The notes: a model not told the origin generated them from the letters alone. A stretch of 64,000 nt of DNA from Actinoplanes sp040639655 (GCF_040639655.1 NZ_JBFAAI010000001.1:372001-436000); one strand, 5' to 3'; shown: positions 41,580 to 52,536, counted from the first letter of the stretch. Numbers and translations are program-made.

Positions 41580-43385
41580 ATGAGTCACGTTCTCGCCGCG
41601 GTCGCCTGGCCCTACGCCAACGGCCCGCGCCACATCGGTCATGTCTCCGGCTTCGGGGTCCCCTCCGACGTCTTCAGCCGGTACATGCGGATGGCCGGCC
41701 ACGACGTGCTCATGGTGTCCGGCACCGACGAGCACGGCACCCCCATCCAGGTGCAGGCGGACGCCGACGGGGTCACCCCGCGCGAGCTCGCCGACCGCTA
41801 CAACCGGGTGATCGTGGAGGACCTGCACGGTCTGGGCCTGTCCTACGACCTGTTCACGCGCACCACCACGCGCAACCACTACGCCATCGTCCAGGAACTG
41901 TTCGAGGGACTGCACCGCAACGGCTACATCGTCGCGCGCACCACGCTCGGCGCCATCTCGCCGTCCACCGGCCGCACCCTGCCCGACCGCTACATCGAGG
42001 GCACCTGCCCGATCTGCGGCTACGAGGGTGCCCGCGGCGACCAGTGCGACAACTGCGGCAACCAGCTCGACCCGGAGCAGCTGGTCAACCCGCGATCCCG
42101 GATCAACGGCGAGACCCCGCAGTTCGTCGAGACCGAGCACTTCTTCCTCGACCTGCCGGCGTTCGCCGAGGCGATCGGCGGCTGGCTGGACCGCCGGGAG
42201 AACTGGCGGCCCAACGTGCTCAAGTTCTCCCGCAACCTGCTCGACGACCTGCAGCCGCGGGCCATCACCCGCGACCTGGAGTGGGGCGTCCCGATCCCGC
42301 TGGACGGCTGGCGGGACCGCGGCGACAAGCGCATCTACGTCTGGTTCGACGCGGTCATCGGCTACCTGTCGGCGTCGATCGAGTGGGCCCGCCGCACCGG
42401 CGACCCGGAGGCGTGGCGGCAGTGGTGGTCGGCCGACGCGCAGGGCAAGGACGCGCTCGGCTACTACTTCATGGGCAAGGACAACATCGTCTTCCACTCG
42501 GTGATCTGGCCGGCCCTGCTGCTCGGCTACTCCGGGGAGGGTGACAAGGCGGGCGAGCCCGGGTCGCTGGGCCGGCTCAACCTGCCCACCGAGGTCGTCT
42601 CCAGTGAGTACCTGACGATGGAGGGCAAGAAGTTCTCCTCGTCGCGCCGGGTGGTCATCTACGTACGCGACTTCCTGGAGCGGTACGACGCCGACGCACT
42701 GCGCTACTTCATCGCGGCCGCCGGTCCCGAGTCCAACGACACCGACTTCACCTGGGCCGAGTTCGTCCGGCGCAACAACGACGAGCTGGTGGCCGGCTGG
42801 GGCAACCTGGTCAACCGGTCCGTCTCGATGGCCGCGAAGAACTTCGGTGAGATCCCGGCGGCCGGCGAACTGACCGACGAGGACCGCGCGGTCCTGGCGG
42901 TGGCCAGAACCGGGTTCACGACGGTCGGTGAACTGATCGGCAAGCACCGGCAGAAGGCGGCGATCGGCGAGGCGATGCGGGTCGTCGCCGAGGCCAACAA
43001 GTACCTCTCCGAGCAGGCCCCGTGGAAGCTGAAGTCCGAGGAGGACAAGCCCCGCCAGGCCACCGTCCTGCACGTGGCGCTGCAGGTGGTCAGCGACGCG
43101 AACACGTTGCTCACACCGTTCCTGCCGCACTCCGCGCAGAAGGTGTTCGAGCTGCTCGGCGGTGAGGGCGTGCACGCGCCGATGCCGCGGATCGAGGAGG
43201 TCGAGGATCTTGACGGCGGCCCCGGTTACCCGATCCTGACCGGCGACTACACGACCGGGGCCCGCTGGGAGTCGGTGCCGCTGGTCGCCGGCACCCCGCT
43301 GGCGGCGCCGAAGCCGGTGTTCCGCAAGCTCGATCCGTCGGTTGTGGACGAGGAGCTGGCCCGCCTGGGCGGCGAAGAGTCCTGA
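41580..43385 (+). CDS. metG: Methionine-tRNA ligase
   Basis: The 601-residue class I synthetase has the HIGH motif (YANGPRHIGH, residues 18-21) and a four-cysteine zinc insert (CPIC and CDNC, about 143-163). The KMSKS equivalent is KKFSSSR (about residue 350), and an anticodon-binding helical domain is C-terminal. It charges tRNA-Met. The E. coli-type C-terminal dimerisation domain is absent, as usual in actinobacteria. A clear terminator follows. Confidence 0.97.
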   Translation: MSHVLAAVAWPYANGPRHIGHVSGFGVPSDVFSRYMRMAGHDVLMVSGTDEHGTPIQVQADADGVTPRELADRYNRVIVEDLHGLGLSYDLFTRTTTRNHYAIVQELFEGLHRNGYIVARTTLGAISPSTGRTLPDRYIEGTCPICGYEGARGDQCDNCGNQLDPEQLVNPRSRINGETPQFVETEHFFLDLPAFAEAIGGWLDRRENWRPNVLKFSRNLLDDLQPRAITRDLEWGVPIPLDGWRDRGDKRIYVWFDAVIGYLSASIEWARRTGDPEAWRQWWSADAQGKDALGYYFMGKDNIVFHSVIWPALLLGYSGEGDKAGEPGSLGRLNLPTEVVSSEYLTMEGKKFSSSRRVVIYVRDFLERYDADALRYFIAAAGPESNDTDFTWAEFVRRNNDELVAGWGNLVNRSVSMAAKNFGEIPAAGELTDEDRAVLAVARTGFTTVGELIGKHRQKAAIGEAMRVVAEANKYLSEQAPWKLKSEEDKPRQATVLHVALQVVSDANTLLTPFLPHSAQKVFELLGGEGVHAPMPRIEEVEDLDGGPGYPILTGDYTTGARWESVPLVAGTPLAAPKPVFRKLDPSVVDEELARLGGEES

Positions 43386-43400
43386 TTCGACGGTACGTCC

Positions 43401-43437
43401 GAGATGCCCGCCGGGATGACATTCCGGCGGGCATTCT
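43401..43437 (+). terminator. Terminator of metG
   Basis: A perfect 11-bp stem (ATGCCCGCCGG / CCGGCGGGCAT) with a 9-nt loop lies 18 nt after the metG stop codon, followed by TCTCGTTGT. Confidence 0.85.
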
Positions 43438-43577
43438 CGTTGTCAAATACGTTGATCTGCCTCTGTGGACTCGGTAAGGTCATCGGAGCCACGGGGGAAC
43501 GGGGGCGTTTCGTCGGTACGTGTTCGTAGCGGTTGCTCGACTTCTTCATGTGGCATTCCCACCCTTGAAGGAGTTCT

Positions 43578-44834
43578 GTGAGATCACGCCTTGCGCGTCC
43601 CGCTCTGGCGGCATTCGTCGGCGGCGCACTGCTCGCCGGCGGCGCGCTCCACGGCTCGCCGGCCTACGCGAGCCCGGATTCGTCCGCCGACGCCCTGACC
43701 GAGAAGCCCGCCGCCGAGTCCGGTACGGCCGACCCGGGTGCCGTCACCCTGGACGCCACCGACCCGGGCACCACCGACCCCGGCACGACTGACCCGGGCA
43801 CCACCGACCCGGGCACGACTAACCCCGAGCCGCCGACGTCCGAGCCGGACACCACGAAGCCGACCGGCTCGTTCCGCATCAACTACACCTCGGTGTGGGC
43901 CGGCCAGCAGATCACGATCGGCCAGAACGCGTCCGAGTACAGCGACCCGGTCGACGCCCAGGACACCCTCAAGCGGGTTGTCAGCTGGGGTGACGGCACC
44001 ACCACCACGCTCGGCGCGACCACGTTCCTCGCGTCGAAGTCGTACACCAAGGCCGGGAGCTTCAAGGTGACGGTGATCGTCACCGACCCCGCCGGCAACC
44101 AGTCGGAGATCCCCGCCCGGACCGTCGGCGTCAGCGTCCCGGCCGGCAAGATCTCGCTCAGCCGCAAGAGCATCTACCAGGGCGGCTCGTTCAAGGTCAA
44201 CATCGACAAGGTTCCCGCCGGTGCGACCAAGTACCGGATCGACTGGAGCGACGGCTGGGTCTCCGTCCACAACGCGTCCACCCGCCGGCTCACCGGCAGC
44301 GTGCTCTACCAGTGGAAGTGGGACGCGGCCAAGAAGAAGTACGTCCGGGTCGGCAACGGGCGCCTCTCCGGCGTGCGGCCGATCAAGATCTCGTGGGGCA
44401 GCTCGCGGGGTTACAGCACCTTCCAGACGGGCGCCTGGATCAACGTGGTCAAGGACACCTGGAAGCCCACCGTGTCGATCACGAAGCCGTCGTCGCCCAG
44501 CAAGGCGAGCTCCTGGAAGACCATCCGGGGTACCGCGAAGGACAAGGGCGCCGGCCTGCGTCACGTCGGCGTGACCGTTTTCCGGGTCACCTCGACGGGC
44601 AAGGCCTACTGCCTGACCCCGCAGAAGAAGTGGAAGCGGTACTACAACGACGCCGACGTCGACAAGTACTGCTACGCCACCGGCTACAAGGTGAAGGTCG
44701 TCAACGGCAAGTGGTCGCTCAAGCTGCCGGCCGGCGTCGCCCGGAACCAGTTCATCGCCGTAGACATCTGGGCGTACGACTGGGCCGACCACTTCCGCCA
44801 GACCTACCGCACCGCCAAGCTGACCCGCAGCTGA
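43578..44834 (+). CDS. Secreted PKD/Ig-like repeat protein
   Basis: The 418-residue protein has a signal peptide (residues 1-31, cut near PAYA-SPDS). A short disordered linker holds four TDPGTT hexapeptide repeats (about 59-84). A PKD-like beta-sandwich follows (about 95-190, VVSWGDGTTTTLGATTF and DPAGNQSE), then further beta-rich domains with aromatic/Lys-rich strands and four cysteines near the C-terminus. It has no sortase motif, so it is probably secreted. GTG start with AAGGAG 5 nt upstream. The genes around it are housekeeping, so it looks like an insertion in the metG-tatD segment. Confidence 0.83.
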   Translation: MRSRLARPALAAFVGGALLAGGALHGSPAYASPDSSADALTEKPAAESGTADPGAVTLDATDPGTTDPGTTDPGTTDPGTTNPEPPTSEPDTTKPTGSFRINYTSVWAGQQITIGQNASEYSDPVDAQDTLKRVVSWGDGTTTTLGATTFLASKSYTKAGSFKVTVIVTDPAGNQSEIPARTVGVSVPAGKISLSRKSIYQGGSFKVNIDKVPAGATKYRIDWSDGWVSVHNASTRRLTGSVLYQWKWDAAKKKYVRVGNGRLSGVRPIKISWGSSRGYSTFQTGAWINVVKDTWKPTVSITKPSSPSKASSWKTIRGTAKDKGAGLRHVGVTVFRVTSTGKAYCLTPQKKWKRYYNDADVDKYCYATGYKVKVVNGKWSLKLPAGVARNQFIAVDIWAYDWADHFRQTYRTAKLTRS

Positions 44835-44844
44835 CGTTCTCTCG

Positions 44845-45879
44845 TCAGAGCTGGTAGGCGATGTCCGCGATGTGGTGCTCGGTCAGTTCGTCGACCGGAG
44901 CCCACGCCTCGTAGATGCCGCGCTCGTAACACCGGGCGCCGACCGCGTTCACCGTGTCGGCGTCCGGTCGCAGCAGCCGCAGCCGGGCCCACGTCTCGTC
45001 CCGCTGCAGCACCCAGCACGGCACCCTGCGCCACCGGGCCTGTTCGGCCCGCCGCGACAGGGTCTGCACCGGGTACCGGGCGGCCCGGGTCAGCGCACGC
45101 ACCCGGAACTCGCCGGGCGGGTCCGCGACCGCCTCGTACTCGTTGTCGTCGATCCGCCCGACCAGCCTTGCCGACGCGGTCGCGCTGCACGGGACGTACT
45201 CCCGATCCGGGCTTCCGCCGGGGATCTCCGACAGCAGGCCGCGCCACCGCGGCCCGGCCAGCCGCAACCAGCCGTGCTGCTCCGGCTGGTACGTGTACAG
45301 CACCACCTCGTCACCGCCCGGCAGGTACGCGAGCAGCTGCGCGTTCGCCGACAGCGGGAGATCCGCGAAACCGGCCGTCACGTACTCCGGGACCAGATCG
45401 TCGGTGCTCGGGGTGAACCCGGTGCCCAGGACCATCGCCCCGACCCGGGAATGCGCCGGCAGCGCCGACAGCCCCGGCTGCGACGGCCCGGCCGGCACCT
45501 CGTAGTCGAGCGGATCGACGGCCCGCCACCGCAGCGCGAACGTGACATGGTCGTCGGACAGACCGTCGGTGCGCAGCAGACCCAGCTGCCGCGGCTCACG
45601 CAGGTGGGCGATGTCGCAGGAGCGGTAGCAGAAGCCGTACGGCAGCCAGCCGCCGAGGTGCCCGGCGACCTGCGCGGGGGAGAGGATCTTCGTCATCCGC
45701 GTGCCCCGGCGTACCGCCGCGGTCGCCCGGATCCGCCGCAGCCCGGCGTCGTCCCGGTAACCGGCCGACTGGCTCATCGACTGAACCTGCTGCCAGTCGA
45801 GGTCACGGCGGAGTGGCGCCATCAGAGGCGGGTCGAGCGGGTCGGCGCCCAGATCGCTGTCCTCACCGGTCACGGTCAC
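44845..45879 (-). CDS. Uncharacterised 344-residue protein
   Basis: I do not recognise a family. The N-terminus (DLDWQQVQSMSQSAGYRD) is charged, and a region near residue 75 holds GFCYRSCDIAHLREP. The rest is beta-rich with many Trp/Arg pairs and no membrane segment, so it is probably cytosolic. GTG at 45879 lies 7 nt from a TAGGTT -10 element. Divergent from tatD and convergent with the secreted PKD protein (10 nt between stops). Codon use is like the neighbours. Confidence 0.68.
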   Translation of the reverse strand: MTVTGEDSDLGADPLDPPLMAPLRRDLDWQQVQSMSQSAGYRDDAGLRRIRATAAVRRGTRMTKILSPAQVAGHLGGWLPYGFCYRSCDIAHLREPRQLGLLRTDGLSDDHVTFALRWRAVDPLDYEVPAGPSQPGLSALPAHSRVGAMVLGTGFTPSTDDLVPEYVTAGFADLPLSANAQLLAYLPGGDEVVLYTYQPEQHGWLRLAGPRWRGLLSEIPGGSPDREYVPCSATASARLVGRIDDNEYEAVADPPGEFRVRALTRAARYPVQTLSRRAEQARWRRVPCWVLQRDETWARLRLLRPDADTVNAVGARCYERGIYEAWAPVDELTEHHIADIAYQL

Positions 45880-45886
45880 GGCCCGG

Positions 45887-45892
45887 AACCTA
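45887..45892 (-). promoter_or_regulatory. -10 element of the uncharacterised 344-residue protein gene
   Basis: TAGGTT on the minus strand ends 7 nt before the GTG at 45879; leaderless transcription is likely. Confidence 0.45.
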
Positions 45893-45949
45893 AGTGATGC
45901 CGGTGGATATCGGATGAACGCCAGGTTGCCGGAAATGTCGACGTGCACA

Positions 45950-46858
45950 ATGTCTCACATGCCTTCGTCACCCCCCGGTCAGTCTCCTTCAGACCGCCGC
46001 CGCGCCAAGGAATCGCGCCGAGCAGGCGAGTTCCCGCCGGCCCCGGAGCCGCTCGCGGTCCCGGTCTTCGACAGCCACACCCACCTCGACCTGACCGTGC
46101 AGGAGGCCGGCGTACCCGCGGAGGGTGACCCGGTCGAGGTACTGATCGCCGCCGCGGCCAAGAGCGGCGTCGACCGGCTGGTCCAGGTCGGAGTCGACGT
46201 CGACTCGTCACGGTGGGGGGCCGACCTCGCCGACGCGCACGGACAGGTGCTGGCCGCGGTGGCCCTGCACCCGAACGAGGCACCGCGACTCTCCGATCTG
46301 GACGAGGCGCTGCGGCAGATCGAGGCACTGGCCGCCCGGCCCCGGGTCCGCGGCGTCGGCGAGACCGGCCTGGACACCTTCCGTACCGGCGAGGACGGCC
46401 GGGCCGCGCAGGAGGAGAGCTTCCGGGCCCACATCGCCATCGCCAAGCGTCACGGCAAGGCCCTGATCATTCACGACCGGGACGCACACGCCGACGTCCT
46501 GCGGGTCCTCGACGACGAGGGTGCCCCCGACCGGGTGGTCCTGCACTGCTTCTCCGGTGACGCCGAGTTCGCCGCCGAGTGCGTACGCCGCGGCTACTAC
46601 CTGAGCTTCGCCGGAACCGTCACCTTCGCCAGCGCCGCCGCTCTCCGCGAAGCCGCGGCGATCACCCCGCCGGGTCAGATGATGGTCGAGACCGACGCTC
46701 CTTACCTCACCCCGACCCCCTACCGGGGCCGGCCCAACGCCTCCTACCTCATCCCGATCACCATGCGGGCCCTCGCCGATGCCTCCGGCACCGACCTCGA
46801 CACCCTCTGCGCCGCGGTCTCCGCCAACGGCACCGAGGTCTTCGGTTCCTGGACCTGA
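45950..46858 (+). CDS. tatD: TatD family metal-dependent hydrolase
   Basis: The protein is about 302 residues. It has FDSHTHLD (metal site), a Glu in GVGETGLDTF, HDRDAHADV, HCFSGDAEFA and METDAPYLTP-like VETDAPYLTP. TatD enzymes are 3'-5' DNA exonucleases/deoxyribonucleases. An N-terminal extension of about 37 Ser/Pro/Arg-rich residues precedes the domain. Start could also be the ATG at 45959. In mycobacteria metG-tatD-rpfB-rsmA are neighbours; rpfB is missing here. Confidence 0.93.
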   Translation: MSHMPSSPPGQSPSDRRRAKESRRAGEFPPAPEPLAVPVFDSHTHLDLTVQEAGVPAEGDPVEVLIAAAAKSGVDRLVQVGVDVDSSRWGADLADAHGQVLAAVALHPNEAPRLSDLDEALRQIEALAARPRVRGVGETGLDTFRTGEDGRAAQEESFRAHIAIAKRHGKALIIHDRDAHADVLRVLDDEGAPDRVVLHCFSGDAEFAAECVRRGYYLSFAGTVTFASAAALREAAAITPPGQMMVETDAPYLTPTPYRGRPNASYLIPITMRALADASGTDLDTLCAAVSANGTEVFGSWT

Positions 46859-47000
46859 GATCCCTTCGCCGGTACGGGCAAAGCGGCCCCCGCCTGTCCC
46901 GGCTCCCTCGAAACAGCGGCCCAGCCCAGCCGCCAAGCCCCAGCTGTCGCGCACCGTTGTCTCAGCTCGCTTGAGACAGCGGTCCCGTCCAGGTGTGGTT

Positions 47001-47420
47001 TTAGTCGGTCAGGACCCGGGTGGCGGCGCCGAGCGTGCGGCCCAGCTGCTCCAGCTGGGTCGCGAACGCGGCCGGCGCCGCGTTCAGCGGGCCACGCGAC
47101 ACCATCCGTACCGCCCACCGATGACCCGGCGCCACGTTGTAGATCCGGTGCACCACGAGCGACCCGCGCGGGTCGGCCTCCACCGAGGTCACCCCGCGAT
47201 ACCACCAGTCACCCTGCTGCGTGACCGATCGGCCCGCCCGGTCCACCGTCACCGTGATCCGGCTGCCGTCCCGCACCATCACGAACTCGTTGCCGCCCCG
47301 CTCGACCGTGCCGGTCACCGTCAGCGGTGAACGACCACCGGGGGCGACGTCCAGCAGCACCGCGGCCACCGCGTCCGGAGTCGCCTCGATCACTCCGCGC
47401 AGCTCCAGCAACTCCGTCAT
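47001..47420 (-). CDS. SRPBCC-like small protein
   Basis: The 139-residue protein has the strand/helix pattern of a START/SRPBCC ligand-binding fold: LLELRGVIEATPDAVAAVLL at the N-terminus and a C-terminal long helix. No ligand is predictable. AAGGAAG lies just before the ATG at 47420. It sits in the place where rpfB is found in mycobacteria, but on the opposite strand and unrelated to Rpf. Confidence 0.65.
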   Translation of the reverse strand: MTELLELRGVIEATPDAVAAVLLDVAPGGRSPLTVTGTVERGGNEFVMVRDGSRITVTVDRAGRSVTQQGDWWYRGVTSVEADPRGSLVVHRIYNVAPGHRWAVRMVSRGPLNAAPAAFATQLEQLGRTLGAATRVLTD

Positions 47421-47467
47421 GACTTCCTTGTTACCCGGCGGTGTCCAGTGGCCCGGACCGCCCACCG

Positions 47468-47473
47468 TAGGCT
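47468..47473 (+). promoter_or_regulatory. -10 element of leaderless rsmA
   Basis: TAGGCT (TANNNT) ends 7 nt before the ATG at 47481, with no ribosome-binding site. Confidence 0.45.
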
Positions 47474-47480
47474 CTGGCGC

Positions 47481-48530
47481 ATGGCGGAGACTCTCCTCGG
47501 CCCGGCGGAGATCCGGGACCTGGCCGCGCGCCTCGGCGTGGCGCCGACCAAGAAGCTCGGCCAGAACTTCCTGCACGACCCCAACACCATCCGCCGCATC
47601 GTCGCCGCGGCCGCCCTGCACCCCGGCGACGTCGCCCTGGAGGTCGGTCCCGGTCTCGGCTCCCTGACCCTCGGCCTGACCGGAGCGGTGCGGCACGTGC
47701 ACGCCGTCGAGATCGACGCCACTCTGGCCGGTGCCCTGCCCGCGACCGTCACCGCGCCGCACCTGACCGTGCACCACGCCGACGCCCTCCGGATCACCGG
47801 CGACCGTTTCGATCCCGCCCCGACCATGCTGGTGGCGAACCTGCCGTACAACGTCGCCGTCCCGGTCGTCCTGCACCTGCTCGCGGAGCTGCCCACCCTG
47901 CGCGGCGGCCTGGTGATGGTGCAGAAGGAGGTCGCCGACCGGCTCACCGCCGGCCCCGGCTCGAAGGTCTACGGGGTGCCCTCGGTCAAACTCGCCTGGT
48001 ACGCCGAGGCCAGACCGGCCGGGAAGGTGCCACCCGCGGTCTTCTGGCCGGTGCCCAACGTGGATTCCGGCCTTGTCGCGTTCACCCTTCGCGAGCCACC
48101 GGCCGGCGCTGACCGCGCCGACGTCTTCGCGGTCGTCGACGCCGCCTTCGCCCAGCGCCGGAAGACCTTGCGGGCCGCCCTGGCCGGCTGGGCCGGCGGC
48201 CCGGACCGGGCCGAGACCGTGCTGCGCGCTGCCGGGATCAGCCCGCAGGCGCGCGGTGAGGCGCTCACCGTCGGTGAGTTCGCCGCGATCGCGGCGGCGG
48301 CGAAACTGTCGGTCCCCGGCGGTAAGCTCGGCCGGTCCGACGCGCGGCCCCCTGACACACGTTCTTCAGGAACACGTTCTTCAGGAACACGGTCTCCGGG
48401 AACACGTTCTTCCGGAACACCGTCTTCGGGAACACGTTCTTCCGAGACACGGTCCTCGGGAGCACGGTCTTCCGGAGCACGGTCTTCCGAAATGCGGCCC
48501 TCCGACACCCAGCCTGAGGAGATGAACTGA
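47481..48530 (+). CDS. rsmA: 16S rRNA dimethyladenosine transferase with repeat-expanded tail
   Basis: The 349-residue protein has the KsgA signatures KKLGQNFLHDPNTI, the SAM site EVGPGLGSLT, and NLPYNVAVPVV (catalytic NLPY). It dimethylates two adjacent adenosines near the 3' end of 16S rRNA. The fold ends near residue 285. A tail of about 55 residues follows, made of SSGTR-type pentapeptides encoded by 15-bp DNA repeats, so the protein is longer than usual. It overlaps ispE by one base (TGATG). Confidence 0.94.
   Translation: MAETLLGPAEIRDLAARLGVAPTKKLGQNFLHDPNTIRRIVAAAALHPGDVALEVGPGLGSLTLGLTGAVRHVHAVEIDATLAGALPATVTAPHLTVHHADALRITGDRFDPAPTMLVANLPYNVAVPVVLHLLAELPTLRGGLVMVQKEVADRLTAGPGSKVYGVPSVKLAWYAEARPAGKVPPAVFWPVPNVDSGLVAFTLREPPAGADRADVFAVVDAAFAQRRKTLRAALAGWAGGPDRAETVLRAAGISPQARGEALTVGEFAAIAAAAKLSVPGGKLGRSDARPPDTRSSGTRSSGTRSPGTRSSGTPSSGTRSSETRSSGARSSGARSSEMRPSDTQPEEMN
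48354..48490 (+). repeat. 15-bp tandem repeats in the 3' end of rsmA
   Basis: About nine units of the form ggaacacgttcttcc, each encoding SSGTR or a variant (SPGTR, SSETR, SSGAR), keep the frame. The unit length is a multiple of three, so copy number can vary without frameshift. Confidence 0.85.
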
Positions 48531-49483
48531 TGACGGAGGCGTGGGGGCCGGACGACGATGAGCCCCGCCCGCATCGCGGGCCGGTGCGGGTGCGAGTCCC
48601 GGCGAAGATCAACCTGCACCTGGCCGTCGGACCGCTGCGTCCCGACGGCTACCACGAGCTGAACACCGTCTACCACGCGATCAGCCTCTTCGACGAGCTC
48701 ACCGCCCGCCGGGGCGACACCCTCACCCTCACCATGGAAGGGGAGGGCACCGGTGACCTCGAACTCGACGAGACCAACCTGATCATCCGGGCCGCACGGG
48801 CCCTGGCCGCCCGCGCCCGCGTCCCCGCCCATGCCCGTCTGCACCTGCGTAAGAGCATCCCGCTCGCCGGCGGCCTGGCCGGTGGCAGCGCCGACGCCGC
48901 AGCCACCCTGATCGCGTGCGACCTGCTCTGGGGCCTCGGCATGTCCCGTGACGACCTCGCCGAGGTCGGCGCCGAGATCGGCTCGGACATCCCGTTCCTG
49001 CTGCACGGCGGCACCGCCCTCGGCACCGGCCACGGCGAGGCGGTCAGCCCCATCCTGGCCCGCCCCACCATCTGGCACTGGGTCGTCGCAATCGCCGACG
49101 GCGGCCTCTCCACCCCCGAGGTCTACCGCGAACTCGACCGGCTCCGCGCCGCCGACCGGCCCCTGCCGCCCACCCCGCTCGGCGGTCCCGACCAGCTGAT
49201 GACCGCGATGCGCCAGCGCGATCCGGAAGTCCTCGGCGCGGCCCTCGGCAACGACCTTCAGGCCGCCGCCCTGTCCCTGCGCCCGCAGCTCGCCGACGTG
49301 CTCAAAGCCGGCCACGAGGCGGGTGCCATCGCCGGGCTCGTCTCCGGCTCCGGCCCCACCTGCGTCTTCCTCGCCGCCGACGCGGCACACGCGCAGGAGA
49401 TCGCGGCCGGCCTCACCGCGTCCAAGACCTGCCGGGCAGCTGTCACCGCGCGCGGACCCCAGCCCGGCGCGCGGGTAATCTAG
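48530..49483 (+). CDS. ispE: 4-(cytidine 5'-diphospho)-2-C-methyl-D-erythritol kinase
   Basis: The 317-residue GHMP kinase has VPAKINLHLAVGP and the phosphate loop PLAGGLAGGSADAAATL. It phosphorylates CDP-methylerythritol in the non-mevalonate isoprenoid pathway, which supplies the undecaprenyl and polyprenyl carriers used by MraY and Pmt. Start overlaps the rsmA stop (TGATG), so the two are translationally coupled. Length is normal. Confidence 0.96.
   Translation: MTEAWGPDDDEPRPHRGPVRVRVPAKINLHLAVGPLRPDGYHELNTVYHAISLFDELTARRGDTLTLTMEGEGTGDLELDETNLIIRAARALAARARVPAHARLHLRKSIPLAGGLAGGSADAAATLIACDLLWGLGMSRDDLAEVGAEIGSDIPFLLHGGTALGTGHGEAVSPILARPTIWHWVVAIADGGLSTPEVYRELDRLRAADRPLPPTPLGGPDQLMTAMRQRDPEVLGAALGNDLQAAALSLRPQLADVLKAGHEAGAIAGLVSGSGPTCVFLAADAAHAQEIAAGLTASKTCRAAVTARGPQPGARVI
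49476..49481 (+). promoter_or_regulatory. -10 element upstream of the ABC-F gene
   Basis: TAATCT ends 9 nt before the GTG at 49491, inside the ispE 3' end. It suggests the ABC-F gene also has its own leaderless transcript. Confidence 0.4.
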
Positions 49484-49490
49484 ACGCATC

Positions 49491-51290
<1,800 letters not shown>

Positions 51291-51390
51291 TCCGCAGAGG
51301 GCGAAATGCCTTCCGGGGGGTGTGCCTGCGCCGCTTGTCGGGGATACGCGAGAATCTGCACGGAAGACACCCGACCTTGGAGACGGAACC

Positions 51391-51852
51391 ATGGCGCACA
51401 CCCCGGTCAATCACCCGCTACGGCCGATCTACCGGATCGTCGGCTTCATCGTCGGGGCATACCTCGTCGCCTTCGGCATCATCGGTCTCATCGCCACATC
51501 GAGCGAGGCGTTCACCGGCCCGGGCGTTCGGGTCCTCGGCCAGGGCACCAACATGCTGTGGTCGATCGTCTGCCTTGCCCTCGGTGCCCTCGTCCTGCTC
51601 GGCGCGGCCGTCGGCAAGAACATCGACGTCGCCGTCGACAAGTACCTCGGCTGGGGCCTGCTCGTTCTGGGCAGCTACGAGCTCTGCGTGCTCCGCACCG
51701 ACGAGGTGAACATCTTCGGCTTCACGATGTCCACCGTGATCGTCACCTACCTCGCCGGGCTGCTGCTGATCACCGTCAGCCTCTACAGCAAGTCGGCGCC
51801 CGCGTCCCAGGCCGGCGCGCCCCGCCAGGTTCGCGAGGGCCGCACCGCCTGA
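51391..51852 (+). CDS. DUF4383 membrane protein
   Basis: The 153-residue protein has four hydrophobic helices and the family N-terminus HPLRPIYRIVGFIVG. Function unknown. ATG at 51391 has GGAG 9 nt upstream. It converges with the TetR gene 20 nt downstream. Confidence 0.87.
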   Translation: MAHTPVNHPLRPIYRIVGFIVGAYLVAFGIIGLIATSSEAFTGPGVRVLGQGTNMLWSIVCLALGALVLLGAAVGKNIDVAVDKYLGWGLLVLGSYELCVLRTDEVNIFGFTMSTVIVTYLAGLLLITVSLYSKSAPASQAGAPRQVREGRTA

Positions 51853-51873
51853 CCCGGCCCGCGCCGGGTCCGC

Positions 51874-52536
51874 TCAGCGGACCCGGCGGGTCGACAGTCC
51901 CGGCTTCGCCTCCAGATGCGACAGCCCGTTCCACGCCAGATTCACCAGGTGCGCGGCCACCATCTCCTTCTTCGGCTTCCGCGCCTCACGCCACCACTGC
52001 CCCACCAGCGCCACCATGCCGACGAGCGCCTGCGAGTACAGCTCGGCGAACCGCGGATCCAGCCCTCGGCTCTTGAACTCCGCGCCCAGGACATGCTCCA
52101 CCTGATGCGCCACATCGTTCATCACGCCGGAGAAACTCCCCGACGCCGACAGCAGCGGTGCATCACGGACCAGCACCTGAAAGCCGTGCGGCTCCTCGTC
52201 GATGTAATCCAGCAGTGCCAGCGCCGCCTGCTCCAGCAACTCCCGAGGGTGCCCTGCCGTCAACGCGGCCGCGATCCGATCGAGCAGAGCCCGCACCTCG
52301 CGGTCCACGACCACCGCGTACAGGCCTTCCTTGCCACCGAAGTGTTCGTAGACCACCGGCTTGGACACCTTGGCCCGCGCTGCCACCTCCTCCACGCTTG
52401 TCGCATCGAACCCGCGCTCGGCGAACAGCTGCCGGCCGATCGTGATCAGCTGCTCCCGGCGCTGCGCGGCCGGCATCCGTACCCGTGGTCGCTGATGTCT
52501 GCCGCCGCTGTCACCCTGCTCCGTCACCCGGATCAT
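51874..52536 (-). CDS. TetR family transcriptional regulator
   Basis: The 220-residue protein has the N-terminal TetR helix-turn-helix FAERGFDATSVEEVAARAKV (residues about 37-56) followed by KPVVYEHFGGKEGLYAVV. The ligand domain is all-helical. Comparable to Rv1019, the TetR gene near glmU in mycobacteria. It may regulate the neighbouring DUF4383 or itself; no operator was identified. Confidence 0.93.
   Translation of the reverse strand: MIRVTEQGDSGGRHQRPRVRMPAAQRREQLITIGRQLFAERGFDATSVEEVAARAKVSKPVVYEHFGGKEGLYAVVVDREVRALLDRIAAALTAGHPRELLEQAALALLDYIDEEPHGFQVLVRDAPLLSASGSFSGVMNDVAHQVEHVLGAEFKSRGLDPRFAELYSQALVGMVALVGQWWREARKPKKEMVAAHLVNLAWNGLSHLEAKPGLSTRRVR

Noticed and set aside
41565..43175. 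Minus-strand open frame of 536 codons opposite metG
   Set aside because: It is fully antisense to an unmistakable methionyl-tRNA synthetase and has no domain-like segment.
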